15,360 nucleotides of DNA from Deltaproteobacteria bacterium (lineage in GTDB: Bacteria > SAR324 > NAC60-12), in assembly GCA_002716165.1 (NCBI GenBank), contig PAZT01000054.1:1-15360 (forward strand). Direction: 5' to 3'. This document shows positions 1-6,140 of the stretch, one piece after another. Position 1 is the first letter of the stretch. The number at the start of each line of letters is the position of its first letter. The notes under the pieces were generated by a model that saw only the letters and a list, made by a program, of their open reading frames with translations, made no database searches and had not been told where the DNA came from. The position numbers were made by a program, and so were the translations under genes.

Positions 1-14
1 CAATATTTCTCTAG

Positions 15-632
15 TTACCAGATTGCGGCCAGTGAGTAAAACGTAATTGCAGTTAAAAAAATAAATACCAAATAACTGAAAAGGCGAACCCTTTTCTGTG
101 AAGTTGGTGTTAGTGCAATACCCCAAGTCATACAAAATGTGTTTATACCATTAGCAAAATGAAATACTGCCCCAAGCACACCGAGTACATAAACAGTCTT
201 AGTTATCATACCAGTTTCAGGGTCGGTAAATCCAATTGAAAGGTGCTCAAAATGTGTCCCCCACGTCCCTTCAATCCAGGGACCAAGCTTGGCATTCCAT
301 ATATGTGCAATTATGAAAAGCAGTACACCTATGCCACTCAAGCGCTGAAGCCAGTAAAGTAGATGGGAAAAATATGTGTAGGAAGGCTGCACTTTATTTT
401 CAAAAACTAGAAGGGTTCCTACTATAGAATGCAATAATAGGGGAATATAAACGACAATTATCAATGCCCACGTTGAAAGGGGACTGTCATAGAAGCTATT
501 GACCTCATTATTATATATTTCTGCACCGGAATGAAGATATAGCTGCATATATAGATGGTATACAAGAAAAAGCCCGATAGGAACTATACCTGCTAAACTA
601 CTTATTCTGCGTAAAAGAAAATGTGAGTCCAT
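15..632 (-). CDS. sdhC: Succinate dehydrogenase cytochrome b558 subunit
   Basis: Membrane anchor and haem-carrying subunit of succinate dehydrogenase/fumarate reductase; it passes electrons between the iron-sulfur subunit and the quinone pool in the cytoplasmic membrane. The 205-residue protein shows five hydrophobic helices (about residues 11-30, 54-77, 97-113, 145-165, 184-204). This matches the single-polypeptide, di-haem b558 type seen in Bacillus, delta-proteobacteria and Bacteroidota rather than the short SdhC/SdhD pair of E. coli. His26, His68, His110 and His158 sit in or at the edges of helices and are the likely haem ligands. The ATG at 630-632 has no clear Shine-Dalgarno sequence. 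The gene stops 14 bases from the window edge, so sdhA and sdhB would be expected next but are not visible. The family call is firm; haem ligand assignment is by position only. Confidence 0.93.
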   Translation of the reverse strand: MDSHFLLRRISSLAGIVPIGLFLVYHLYMQLYLHSGAEIYNNEVNSFYDSPLSTWALIIVVYIPLLLHSIVGTLLVFENKVQPSYTYFSHLLYWLQRLSGIGVLLFIIAHIWNAKLGPWIEGTWGTHFEHLSIGFTDPETGMITKTVYVLGVLGAVFHFANGINTFCMTWGIALTPTSQKRVRLFSYLVFIFLTAITFYSLAAIW

Positions 633-681
633 GTACTACGGATCTAATTAGAATAAAACCTAGTCCTTAAACCTAAGGTAA

Positions 682-708
682 CCCATAGTGTACATGAATG
701 CGAGTCAA
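682..708 (-). promoter_or_regulatory. Possible sigma70-type promoter for sdhC
   Basis: On the minus strand TTGACT (703-708) is followed after 15 bases by TATGGG (682-687), about 50 bases ahead of the sdhC start. The -35 is good, but the spacing is short and the -10 is weak, so this is only a candidate. Confidence 0.22.
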
Positions 709-780
709 CTATAAAGTCGATTTTTATATGATCTTGGTGGTAACGCTAATTTTAATTATTCTGCGATTATAAATGATTTT

Positions 781-1050
781 TCAACTGGAAGTTTTTTTAG
801 TTAGGGACAGTGCTAAGCGAGATTTGTATCGGGCTCCGGTACGTTTATGCAGAACACCTTTAGTAACAGCTTTGTCTATGTTTTTTTGCAAATTGGTATA
901 TTCATCGCGTGCTTTCTCTAGATTGTCACCTTCTTGAAGAAGTCGAAATTTTTTAATACTTGTTCTAAGATCTGCCCGCATCGAGCGATTATGTAATGTA
1001 CGTTTTGCCGTCTGACGAACTCTTTTAAGAGCTGATTTATGGTTAGCCAT
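781..1050 (-). CDS. rpsT: 30S ribosomal protein S20
   Basis: Small primary-binding protein of the 30S subunit that contacts 16S rRNA. The 89-residue product has the expected length, the typical MANHKSALKRVRQ start, and the very basic, helix-forming composition of S20, including the conserved KGVLHKRTGARYKSRL segment near the C terminus. The start ATG is preceded by an A/G-rich stretch (AAAGAAAAATCT) rather than a strong Shine-Dalgarno. It lies alone: 387 bp separate it from rnhB upstream and 148 bp from sdhC downstream. It is therefore probably transcribed from its own promoter, as S20 commonly is. No terminator hairpin is evident after the stop. Confidence 0.97.
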   Translation of the reverse strand: MANHKSALKRVRQTAKRTLHNRSMRADLRTSIKKFRLLQEGDNLEKARDEYTNLQKNIDKAVTKGVLHKRTGARYKSRLALSLTKKTSS

Positions 1051-1437
1051 AGATTTTTCTTTTTTTTAAAATAGGTTATACAAAAATTAATTTGATTCTT
1101 AGTTCTTGCAGTCTAATGCAATGCAATTCTTTCAAAATTGGGAAGCAATTGGTTGAGTTTTTTTGTTTGTGATAAATTCCTTGTGATTTCTTAGTTTCTT
1201 AATTTTTTTGTTTCTCACAAAGAAAGACAAAGTTTGATTTTACTAAAAAAACTTTTTTAATTAATCATGATAAATATCTTACACGCTTGGAGCAACAATA
1301 TTAATTTCTATAATTATTTATTTGTAATAAATTCAAAAATACTTAATTACAAATATTAAAAAACCCACACTCAATTTTTTCTCTTTTTTTAACTAGGCAT
1401 TGCGATTACTTAGTTATAGCTAACTCTTCTGTAAAGG
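1051..1437. other. AT-rich gene-free gap between rnhB and rpsT
   Basis: These 387 bp contain no open frame of note on either strand and no tRNA-like or rRNA-like sequence. The stretch is dominated by A and T runs. The only structured element I can name is a promoter-like pair at 1267-1295 reading toward rpsT. A weak AT hairpin (AAAGTTT about 1230-1236, pairing with a downstream AAACTTT) is also present. No convincing terminator for rnhB is visible. If the promoter is right, rpsT has a leader of roughly 200 bases. Confidence 0.6.
1267..1295 (-). promoter_or_regulatory. Candidate rpsT promoter
   Basis: Minus strand TTGCTC (1290-1295), a 17-base spacer, then TATCAT (1267-1272), giving a plausible sigma70-type promoter. 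It would start transcription near 1260 and give rpsT an untranslated leader of about 210 bases. The call rests on hexamer match and ideal spacing only, in a background rich in A/T where chance matches are common. Confidence 0.4.
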
Positions 1438-2052
1438 TTAAAGCCTGAATGAACGTCTATGTATTGGAGACAGTCCGTGTTCGGTAATTGCTTCCCTGTG
1501 TTTCCTTGTGGGATAGCCTTTGTGTCTTTCAAAGCCCCATTTAGGATACATTGCACCAAACTCAACCATCTTTCTATCTCGAGTCACTTTCGCTAAAATC
1601 GATGCCGCAGCAATACTTTTGGAAAGACAATCTCCTTTTACTACTGTCTGACCACATATGTTAGTGTCCGGATATCGATTCCCGTCAACAAGCAGATAAT
1701 CTGGTTCTGGACATATTAAAGCAGAGCAACGCTTCATCCCTAGCAAAGTGGCCTGCAGAATATTTAATCGGTCTATATCCTGCGGAGAAATAGAGATTAT
1801 TTTGAATGCTGAAGACTCTTCACAAATCAAATCGTAAAGTTCTTGTCTTTTTTTATATGTAAGCTGTTTTGAATCATTTAGCTCAACCTTCATATTCCAA
1901 TTGTTCCCTAAAATAACCGCAGCAACAACTACTGGCCCTGCTAGAGGACCTCTTCCTGCCTCATCGATACCAGCAATTTTGCTAAATCCACGACTATAAG
2001 CCGCATTTTCAAACTCAAGTGTCGGTCTTAATTTCTTCTGCAGGACGCGCAT
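1438..2052 (-). CDS. rnhB: Ribonuclease HII
   Basis: Cleaves the RNA strand of RNA/DNA hybrids and removes single ribonucleotides misincorporated in DNA. From the ATG at 2050-2052 the product has 204 residues. It shows the signature IDEAGRGPLAGPVVVAA (Asp30, Glu31), the LLVDGN motif (Asp123), Asp141 in VVKGD, and AAASILAKVTRD, which together give the DEDD metal site. The frame stays open to a GTG at 2094. The ATG is preferred because AAGGA lies 8 bases ahead of it (2061-2065) and the extra 14 residues are not family-like. The gene therefore begins inside the 3' end of rplS, overlapping by 38 bases in another frame, which suggests translational coupling as the last gene of the ffh-rpsP-rimM-trmD-rplS operon. 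Confidence 0.95.
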   Translation of the reverse strand: MRVLQKKLRPTLEFENAAYSRGFSKIAGIDEAGRGPLAGPVVVAAVILGNNWNMKVELNDSKQLTYKKRQELYDLICEESSAFKIISISPQDIDRLNILQATLLGMKRCSALICPEPDYLLVDGNRYPDTNICGQTVVKGDCLSKSIAAASILAKVTRDRKMVEFGAMYPKWGFERHKGYPTRKHREAITEHGLSPIHRRSFRL

Positions 2053-2401
2053 TAATACGTTCCTTGATTCGAGCTGCTTTCCCTTTACGTTCACGCAAAT
2101 AGTAAAGTTTAGATTGACGTACCCTACCTATTTTGATTACATCAATACTTTCAATTCTAGGAGAATGAAGTGGAAAAATACGTTCTACTCCATATCCCTG
2201 TGTTACTTTTCGGACAGTAAAAGTGGCTTTGTTGTTGCGCGCACCTCCGTGTTTGCCGATTATAACTCCCTCAAAAGCCTGAATACGTTCTTTGTTTCCT
2301 TCCGTAATACGGTAATTAACACGAACGTTCGAACCTACTCGTAAGTTGGGCAATTCGTTGCGCAATTGAGATTGCTCTGTTAGTTCCATTGCAGTAGACA
2401 T
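2015..2401 (-). CDS. rplS: 50S ribosomal protein L19
   Basis: Large-subunit ribosomal protein located at the 30S-50S interface. The 128-residue product carries recognisable L19 segments: VGSNVRVNYRITEGNKERIQ, FEGVIIGKHGG, TFTVRKVTQGYGVERIFPLHSP, and KIGRVRQSKLYYLRERKGKAARIKE in parts. It is about ten residues longer than the usual 115-120, with the excess at the acidic/polar C terminus (PAEEIKTDT). That tail is the part shared, in another frame, with the rnhB start. Only a weak GGA lies ahead of the ATG. It follows trmD after 123 bases, which is the largest gap inside this operon and contains an AT hairpin. Confidence 0.97.
   Translation of the reverse strand: MSTAMELTEQSQLRNELPNLRVGSNVRVNYRITEGNKERIQAFEGVIIGKHGGARNNKATFTVRKVTQGYGVERIFPLHSPRIESIDVIKIGRVRQSKLYYLRERKGKAARIKERINARPAEEIKTDT
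2061..2065 (-). promoter_or_regulatory. Ribosome binding site deciding the rnhB start
   Basis: AAGGA on the minus strand, 8 bases ahead of the ATG at 2050-2052. It lies within the rplS coding sequence and favours this ATG over the upstream in-frame GTG at 2092-2094, which has no such site. Confidence 0.6.
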
Positions 2402-2442
2402 TATTTATTTCCGATGAAAAAAGTTTATTGTTAAATTTGATA

Positions 2443-2462
2443 AAATAATTTCAGAATTATTT
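2443..2462 (-). other. AT stem-loop in the rplS leader
   Basis: An 8-bp perfect inverted repeat, AAATAATT / AATTATTT, with a 4-base loop lies about 40 bases upstream of the rplS ATG, between trmD and rplS. On the minus strand it is followed by TTATC, a very short T run. It could be a weak attenuator or part of a leader structure controlling L19 (leader structures ahead of rplS are known in some bacteria), or simply chance in A/T-rich DNA. Confidence 0.3.
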
Positions 2463-2524
2463 GTTATTTACTTAATAATACTCCTATCTAGTTTGAGAAA
2501 ACTTTATTAAATTGACAGAATTCT

Positions 2525-3211
2525 TCAAATTAGATCAGGACGTCTTTTTTTTGTACGTGTCATAGCTTGCTCTTGGCGCCATTGGTCAATTTTTTGATGA
2601 TTACCAGACAACAAATCTTCCGGAACATTCATGTTAGCAAAACTTGCTGGACGTGTATATTGTGGATACTCCAACAGAGATTGAGAAAATGATTCCTGTT
2701 CAGTTGATCTATGATTGCCTAGAAATCCAGGTAGAAGTCGGCTGACAGATTCAATTATAGCCATAGAAATAACTTCACCACCCATACAAACAAAATCACC
2801 ACCCGATATTTCCTCATCCACCAGACTTCTTATTCTTTCATCAAAACCTTCATAACGTCCGCAAACTAATGTCAGAACTGAATTTTTTTGACTCAGTTCC
2901 TTTGCCTTTTTTTGAGTAAAAGTCTTACCTTGGGGTGAAATTAATATAGTATGTGTTTCACGCCCCTGATTTAGGTGAAAATTTTTTTGTTCCTTAAGCG
3001 TTAAATAAACAGGCTCAATTCGCAGAACCATTCCAGGCCCACCGCCATATGGTGTATCATCAACTTGAAGGTGCTTCCCAAGCCCGTTTTTGCGAAAATT
3101 TACAAGACTGACATCTAAAAGTCCCTTTGCAATTGCAAGCTTAATCAAACTTTCTTCAAGGAAAGAATAAAATATTTCGGGGAATAATGTCAGAACCTCG
3201 AAGCGCAACAT
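2525..3211 (-). CDS. trmD: tRNA (guanine-37-N1)-methyltransferase
   Basis: Methylates N1 of G37 next to the anticodon, using S-adenosylmethionine, to prevent +1 frameshifting. The 228-residue product begins MLRFEVLTLFPEIF and has YGGGPGMVLR (residues 55-64), LVCGRYEGFDERI (115-127), the trefoil-knot segment GGDFVCMGGE (137-146), and YPQYTRPASF near the C terminus. The residue corresponding to the catalytic Asp169 of E. coli/Haemophilus TrmD (in the DSF motif) is Glu173 here (QESF), and the usual VLTGGE reads VCMGGE. The gene starts 8 bases after the rimM stop, with a GAAGAGAG ribosome site overlapping that stop, so the two are probably translationally coupled. Confidence 0.96.
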   Translation of the reverse strand: MLRFEVLTLFPEIFYSFLEESLIKLAIAKGLLDVSLVNFRKNGLGKHLQVDDTPYGGGPGMVLRIEPVYLTLKEQKNFHLNQGRETHTILISPQGKTFTQKKAKELSQKNSVLTLVCGRYEGFDERIRSLVDEEISGGDFVCMGGEVISMAIIESVSRLLPGFLGNHRSTEQESFSQSLLEYPQYTRPASFANMNVPEDLLSGNHQKIDQWRQEQAMTRTKKRRPDLI

Positions 3212-3219
3212 GTCTCTCT

Positions 3220-3750
3220 TCAGCTGGTATCAATTAATCCCGGTAAAGGGTCGATGATCATTCTTTGTGTTGCAACATTTAGTTCAAGCACTACATGTGT
3301 AACATCTGGGACCAAAAAAGCCGAACTTCCATTGCTTACTTCATAGACGTTGTTTGCACCAGTTTCCATTACATCGGTTATTTTTCCTAAAATTTTGCCT
3401 TTTTGATCCTCTACTCGACAGCCTATAATCTTATGTAAAAATATCTCATTGTTCTCGAGTGGTTTCAATTGATTGTCAGGCAAAAGTAATCTAGAGCCCT
3501 TAATAACTTCGGCCTCGTTGCGGGAATTAATTTCATCAAAAAGAATAATCCAACAATTTTTTGACTCGTAAATGCGTATTATATCTAAGGGACTTAAAAT
3601 TTCATCTTTCTCAATAAAAAATGTCTTCTTTTCAAGATAATACTCTGGCGCGTTGGTAACATACCTTGCCTTGATTGCCCCTTTTATACCATGAGCTCCA
3701 ACAATGGTGGCAATCCACGTATGCTCATCATAATCATTATAATTAGTCAT
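3220..3750 (-). CDS. rimM: 16S rRNA processing protein RimM
   Basis: Assembly factor for the head of the 30S subunit that binds ribosomal protein S19. The 176-residue protein has the N-terminal RimM beta-barrel (about residues 11-95), starting at WIATIVGAHGIKGAIKARYV. It also has the C-terminal PRC-like barrel (about 102-172), with GANNVYEV, FLVPDVTHVV and RMIIDPLPGLID. Length and motif order are normal. The ATG has a good AAAGG site 5 bases upstream. It sits between rpsP (42 bases upstream) and trmD (8 bases downstream), the standard neighbourhood in which S16, RimM, TrmD and L19 are co-expressed. Confidence 0.96.
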   Translation of the reverse strand: MTNYNDYDEHTWIATIVGAHGIKGAIKARYVTNAPEYYLEKKTFFIEKDEILSPLDIIRIYESKNCWIILFDEINSRNEAEVIKGSRLLLPDNQLKPLENNEIFLHKIIGCRVEDQKGKILGKITDVMETGANNVYEVSNGSSAFLVPDVTHVVLELNVATQRMIIDPLPGLIDTS

Positions 3751-3792
3751 TTCGGCCTTTATCGATAAATACGATAAACTCCACTAAGCTTT

Positions 3793-4035
3793 TTATATCT
3801 TGATATTAGCCAGCTTCATTAATTTACCAACCCGGTCACTGGGTTGAGCTCCAACAGAAAGCCAGTGCTTTAGGCGCTCTGCATCAATCTCAAAACGATT
3901 CTCCTTGACCATAGGATTATAAAATCCAATGCGCTCAAGATATCGGCCGTCGCGTTTACAGCGCTGGTCTGCAACTATAATTCGGTAGTAGGGTTTCTTT
4001 TTTGCGCCACCTCTGGCGAGACGAATTCTTACCAT
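3793..4035 (-). CDS. rpsP: 30S ribosomal protein S16
   Basis: Small ribosomal protein needed for 30S assembly. The 80-residue product has the diagnostic start MVRIRLARGGAKKKPYYRII, followed by VADQRCKRDGRYLERIGFYNP and the WLSVGAQPSDRVGKL segment, and is of normal length. No Shine-Dalgarno is visible. Instead a 7-bp AT hairpin (4039-4055) ends 3 bases ahead of the ATG. It is the second gene of the ffh operon, 83 bases after ffh. Confidence 0.97.
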   Translation of the reverse strand: MVRIRLARGGAKKKPYYRIIVADQRCKRDGRYLERIGFYNPMVKENRFEIDAERLKHWLSVGAQPSDRVGKLMKLANIKI

Positions 4036-4038
4036 GTT

Positions 4039-4055
4039 AAATATTGCTAATATTT
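4039..4055 (-). other. AT hairpin at the rpsP translation start
   Basis: AAATATT and AATATTT form a perfect 7-bp stem with a 3-base loop (AGC), ending 3 bases upstream of the rpsP ATG, where a ribosome binding site would normally be. It could modulate S16 translation. Being wholly A/T it is weak and may be chance. Confidence 0.3.
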
Positions 4056-4118
4056 CTGTTTAAGTTTTTTACAAGCTAAAGGTAAATTTTGTTGAAAAAA
4101 AGAAATAATTGTCAACAT

Positions 4119-5459
4119 CTAGCTAGGAATCATGTCCTGCATCATACGCATAGCCTTGCCTGGGCTAGAAACCTTTGACAGTTTCTGCATCATTTTTCGC
4201 ATTTGGGCAAATTGCTTAAGCAAGCGATTTATTTCACTAACAGTTGTACCACTCCCTTTCGCTACTCTTAACCTTCGTGAACCATTCATAAGCTTATAAT
4301 TTATCCTTTCCTTAATTGTCATCGAAGAAATTATGGCATCGATCTTAACTAGTTTTTGGTCATCAATGTTGGCATCGTGCATTGCCGAATTGTTCATTCC
4401 TGGCAACATGCCTAAAACATCCTTCATGGAGCCCATTTTTCGCATCGAACGCAACTGTTCTCTGAAATCTTCAAGTGTAAATTCGTTGCTCCTTAACTTT
4501 TTCTGCATCTGTAGGGCTTCACGTTCGCTGAAAGAATCTTCTACTTTTTCTATCAGGGAGAGCATATCGCCCATTCCCAAAATTCTCGAAGCAATTCGCT
4601 CTGGGTGAAATGCTTCAAGATTTTCCAGCTTCTCTCCAACAGCAAGAAACTTTATCGGTTTTTGTGTGATTGCTCTAATTGACAGGGCAGCTCCACCACG
4701 GGCATCTCCATCCATTTTGGTCAACATCACTCCGGATATGTCCAGGCTTTCATTAAAGCCCTTTGCCACATTGACGGCCTCCTGTCCTGTCATTGCGTCT
4801 GCGACAAATATAATTTCATGAGGCAGTATGGATAATTTAATTCTTCTTAATTCATCCATTAATTCCTCATCCATATGCAAACGACCCGCAGTATCAATAA
4901 AAACTATTTCAGCTTCTTCTTGCTTTGCCTCGTTCAAGCCAAGTTTAACTATATCCAATGGTTTCTGATTTTTGCGAGACTGGTAACAGGAAATATCTAA
5001 AGTGTCTGCCAAAACTTGAAGTTGTTCAATTGCTGCAGGCCGGTAAATATCTGCAGGAATTAAATATGGTCTTTTGCCTTCTGATTGGAAATGCTTGGCC
5101 AACTTCCCCACAGAAGATGTTTTTCCTGATCCCTGCAGGCCAACCATCATTACTATCAAAGGGGTATCTTGCGTTTCAGCAAAACCTGAATTTGCACCCC
5201 CCAACATTTCTGTTAACTCTTCATTAACAATTTTGATAAATTGCTGTCCTGGAGTAAGGCTGGATTGTACTTCCTGACCAATAGCTCTTTCTTTAACAGA
5301 GCGCAGAAAAGCCTTGACCACCCTAAAATTTACGTCTGCCTCAAGCAGCGCCATTTTGACGCGATCTAGAGTTTGGTTTAGGTTCTCCTCGGTTAGGCGT
5401 CCTTGTCCTCGAACTTTGCGTAGGGTGTTAGATAATTTTGTAGAAAGCGTTTCAAACAT
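4119..5459 (-). CDS. ffh: Signal recognition particle GTPase (SRP54 homologue)
   Basis: Binds signal sequences and SRP RNA and, as a GTPase, delivers ribosome-nascent chains to FtsY at the membrane. From the ATG at 5457-5459 the product has 446 residues. It has an N helical domain (1-85), and a G domain with GLQGSGKT (107-114), DTAGRLHMDEEL (189-200) and TKMDGDARGGAALS (247-260). The methionine-rich M domain runs from about 320 to the end, with SRRLRVAKGSGTTVSEINRL for SRP RNA binding. After GKT the usual TT reads SS (GSGKTSSVGKLA), a mild change. An in-frame GTG at 5484-5486 would add nine residues, but it lies at the predicted transcription start, so the ATG giving MFETLSTKL is preferred. 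First gene of the operon. Confidence 0.96.
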   Translation of the reverse strand: MFETLSTKLSNTLRKVRGQGRLTEENLNQTLDRVKMALLEADVNFRVVKAFLRSVKERAIGQEVQSSLTPGQQFIKIVNEELTEMLGGANSGFAETQDTPLIVMMVGLQGSGKTSSVGKLAKHFQSEGKRPYLIPADIYRPAAIEQLQVLADTLDISCYQSRKNQKPLDIVKLGLNEAKQEEAEIVFIDTAGRLHMDEELMDELRRIKLSILPHEIIFVADAMTGQEAVNVAKGFNESLDISGVMLTKMDGDARGGAALSIRAITQKPIKFLAVGEKLENLEAFHPERIASRILGMGDMLSLIEKVEDSFSEREALQMQKKLRSNEFTLEDFREQLRSMRKMGSMKDVLGMLPGMNNSAMHDANIDDQKLVKIDAIISSMTIKERINYKLMNGSRRLRVAKGSGTTVSEINRLLKQFAQMRKMMQKLSKVSSPGKAMRMMQDMIPS

Positions 5460-5489
5460 AAAAGTTAATTGCAGATAGATCAACACACC

Positions 5490-5519
5490 ATTAGATCAAA
5501 TAATTAGCGTAGTTGTCAA
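5490..5519 (-). promoter_or_regulatory. Promoter of the ffh-rpsP-rimM-trmD-rplS-rnhB operon
   Basis: Minus strand TTGACA (5514-5519, perfect -35), an 18-base spacer, then TCTAAT (5490-5495, five of six matches to TATAAT). Transcription would begin near 5483, giving a leader of about 24 bases to the ffh ATG. It is the best promoter match in the window. Confidence 0.65.
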
Positions 5520-5686
5520 ATTATTTTCTACACAAATTAATTTAGGAAAAAATAGACATTTTTTGAATATTTTGGAATGTTAAATAAGGAAATATTTTTT
5601 TGGTTAAACATTTTTTAGGATTTTAAGATTAAAACTATCACGTTTTGATTTAATTTCCTTTAAGGAAGTCTTTTGAATGGAGGGTA

Positions 5687-6028
5687 TTATTTCCAGAAAT
5701 CAGTGCGAATTTTCTTTTTCTTATGGCGGGGTAGTTTAAAAAGTGGCTCAGGTTTGTAGGGAACATTTTCCTTAGTTTTTTTTGTAGTTTTGTGACGAAG
5801 TGATGTTGGCTGATATTCTATTTCCAAAAATGTGGGACCAGTTCCTTTATTTCGTGTTTCAGTCATTGATAAGTTGTAGCGGGGAACGACAGTTTGAAAC
5901 TGTGTTGTAAATACAGCTGTTGTAGGTGTGACCTTATCTTTTTCCCCGTCTACATAAGTAGGATAAAAATTTGTGGTTGCCTCCAATCTTTTCCATTTGG
6001 CTTTGCGGCGTATGTTTTCATTACTCAT
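5687..6028 (-). CDS. Hypothetical basic protein, 113 residues
   Basis: I do not recognise this protein. It is strongly basic, with lysine/arginine-rich ends: an N terminus MSNENIRRKAKWKRLE and a C-terminal segment LPRHKKKKIRTDFWK. The middle is rich in threonine, with tyrosines and prolines (TNFYPTY, TPTTAVFTTQFQT, EIEYQPTS). There is no signal peptide, membrane helix or cysteine. A nucleic-acid or ribosome-associated role is conceivable from charge alone, but this is inference. It lies between ispH (divergent, 112 bases apart) and ffh (same strand, 227 bases to its ATG), so it is probably its own transcript. No good ribosome site is seen ahead of the ATG. The even codon-like composition and lack of competing genes support a real gene. 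Confidence 0.6.
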   Translation of the reverse strand: MSNENIRRKAKWKRLEATTNFYPTYVDGEKDKVTPTTAVFTTQFQTVVPRYNLSMTETRNKGTGPTFLEIEYQPTSLRHKTTKKTKENVPYKPEPLFKLPRHKKKKIRTDFWK

Positions 6029-6074
6029 TGCTTGAAGTTTACTTTGAAGTTTTTGTCACATTTGAGCAGACAGA

Positions 6075-6103
6075 TTGAAATCTTTATCATTCCTTTATAG
6101 AAT
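6075..6103 (+). promoter_or_regulatory. Promoter of ispH
   Basis: TTGAAA (6075-6080), a 17-base spacer, then TAGAAT (6098-6103); both hexamers match consensus at five of six bases with ideal spacing. Transcription would begin near 6110, giving a leader of about 30 bases to the ATG at 6141. It overlaps an upstream in-frame TTG, which is thereby ruled out as the start. Confidence 0.6.
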
Positions 6104-6140
6104 TATTAGAGCAAGATGCAAACCATATAATCTGTACTTA

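Noticed and set aside
2114..2344. 76-residue plus-strand frame inside rplS
   Set aside because: Antisense to a confident ribosomal protein gene, with unremarkable composition.
4090..4117. Inverted repeat TGTTGA/TCAACA after ffh as a terminator
   Set aside because: The T run lies inside the 16-base loop rather than after the stem, and the downstream operon genes are expected to be co-transcribed.
4333..4608. Open frames on the plus strand within ffh (also 4958-5277)
   Set aside because: They lie opposite a clear SRP GTPase gene, have no family features and no start signals; they are shadow frames.
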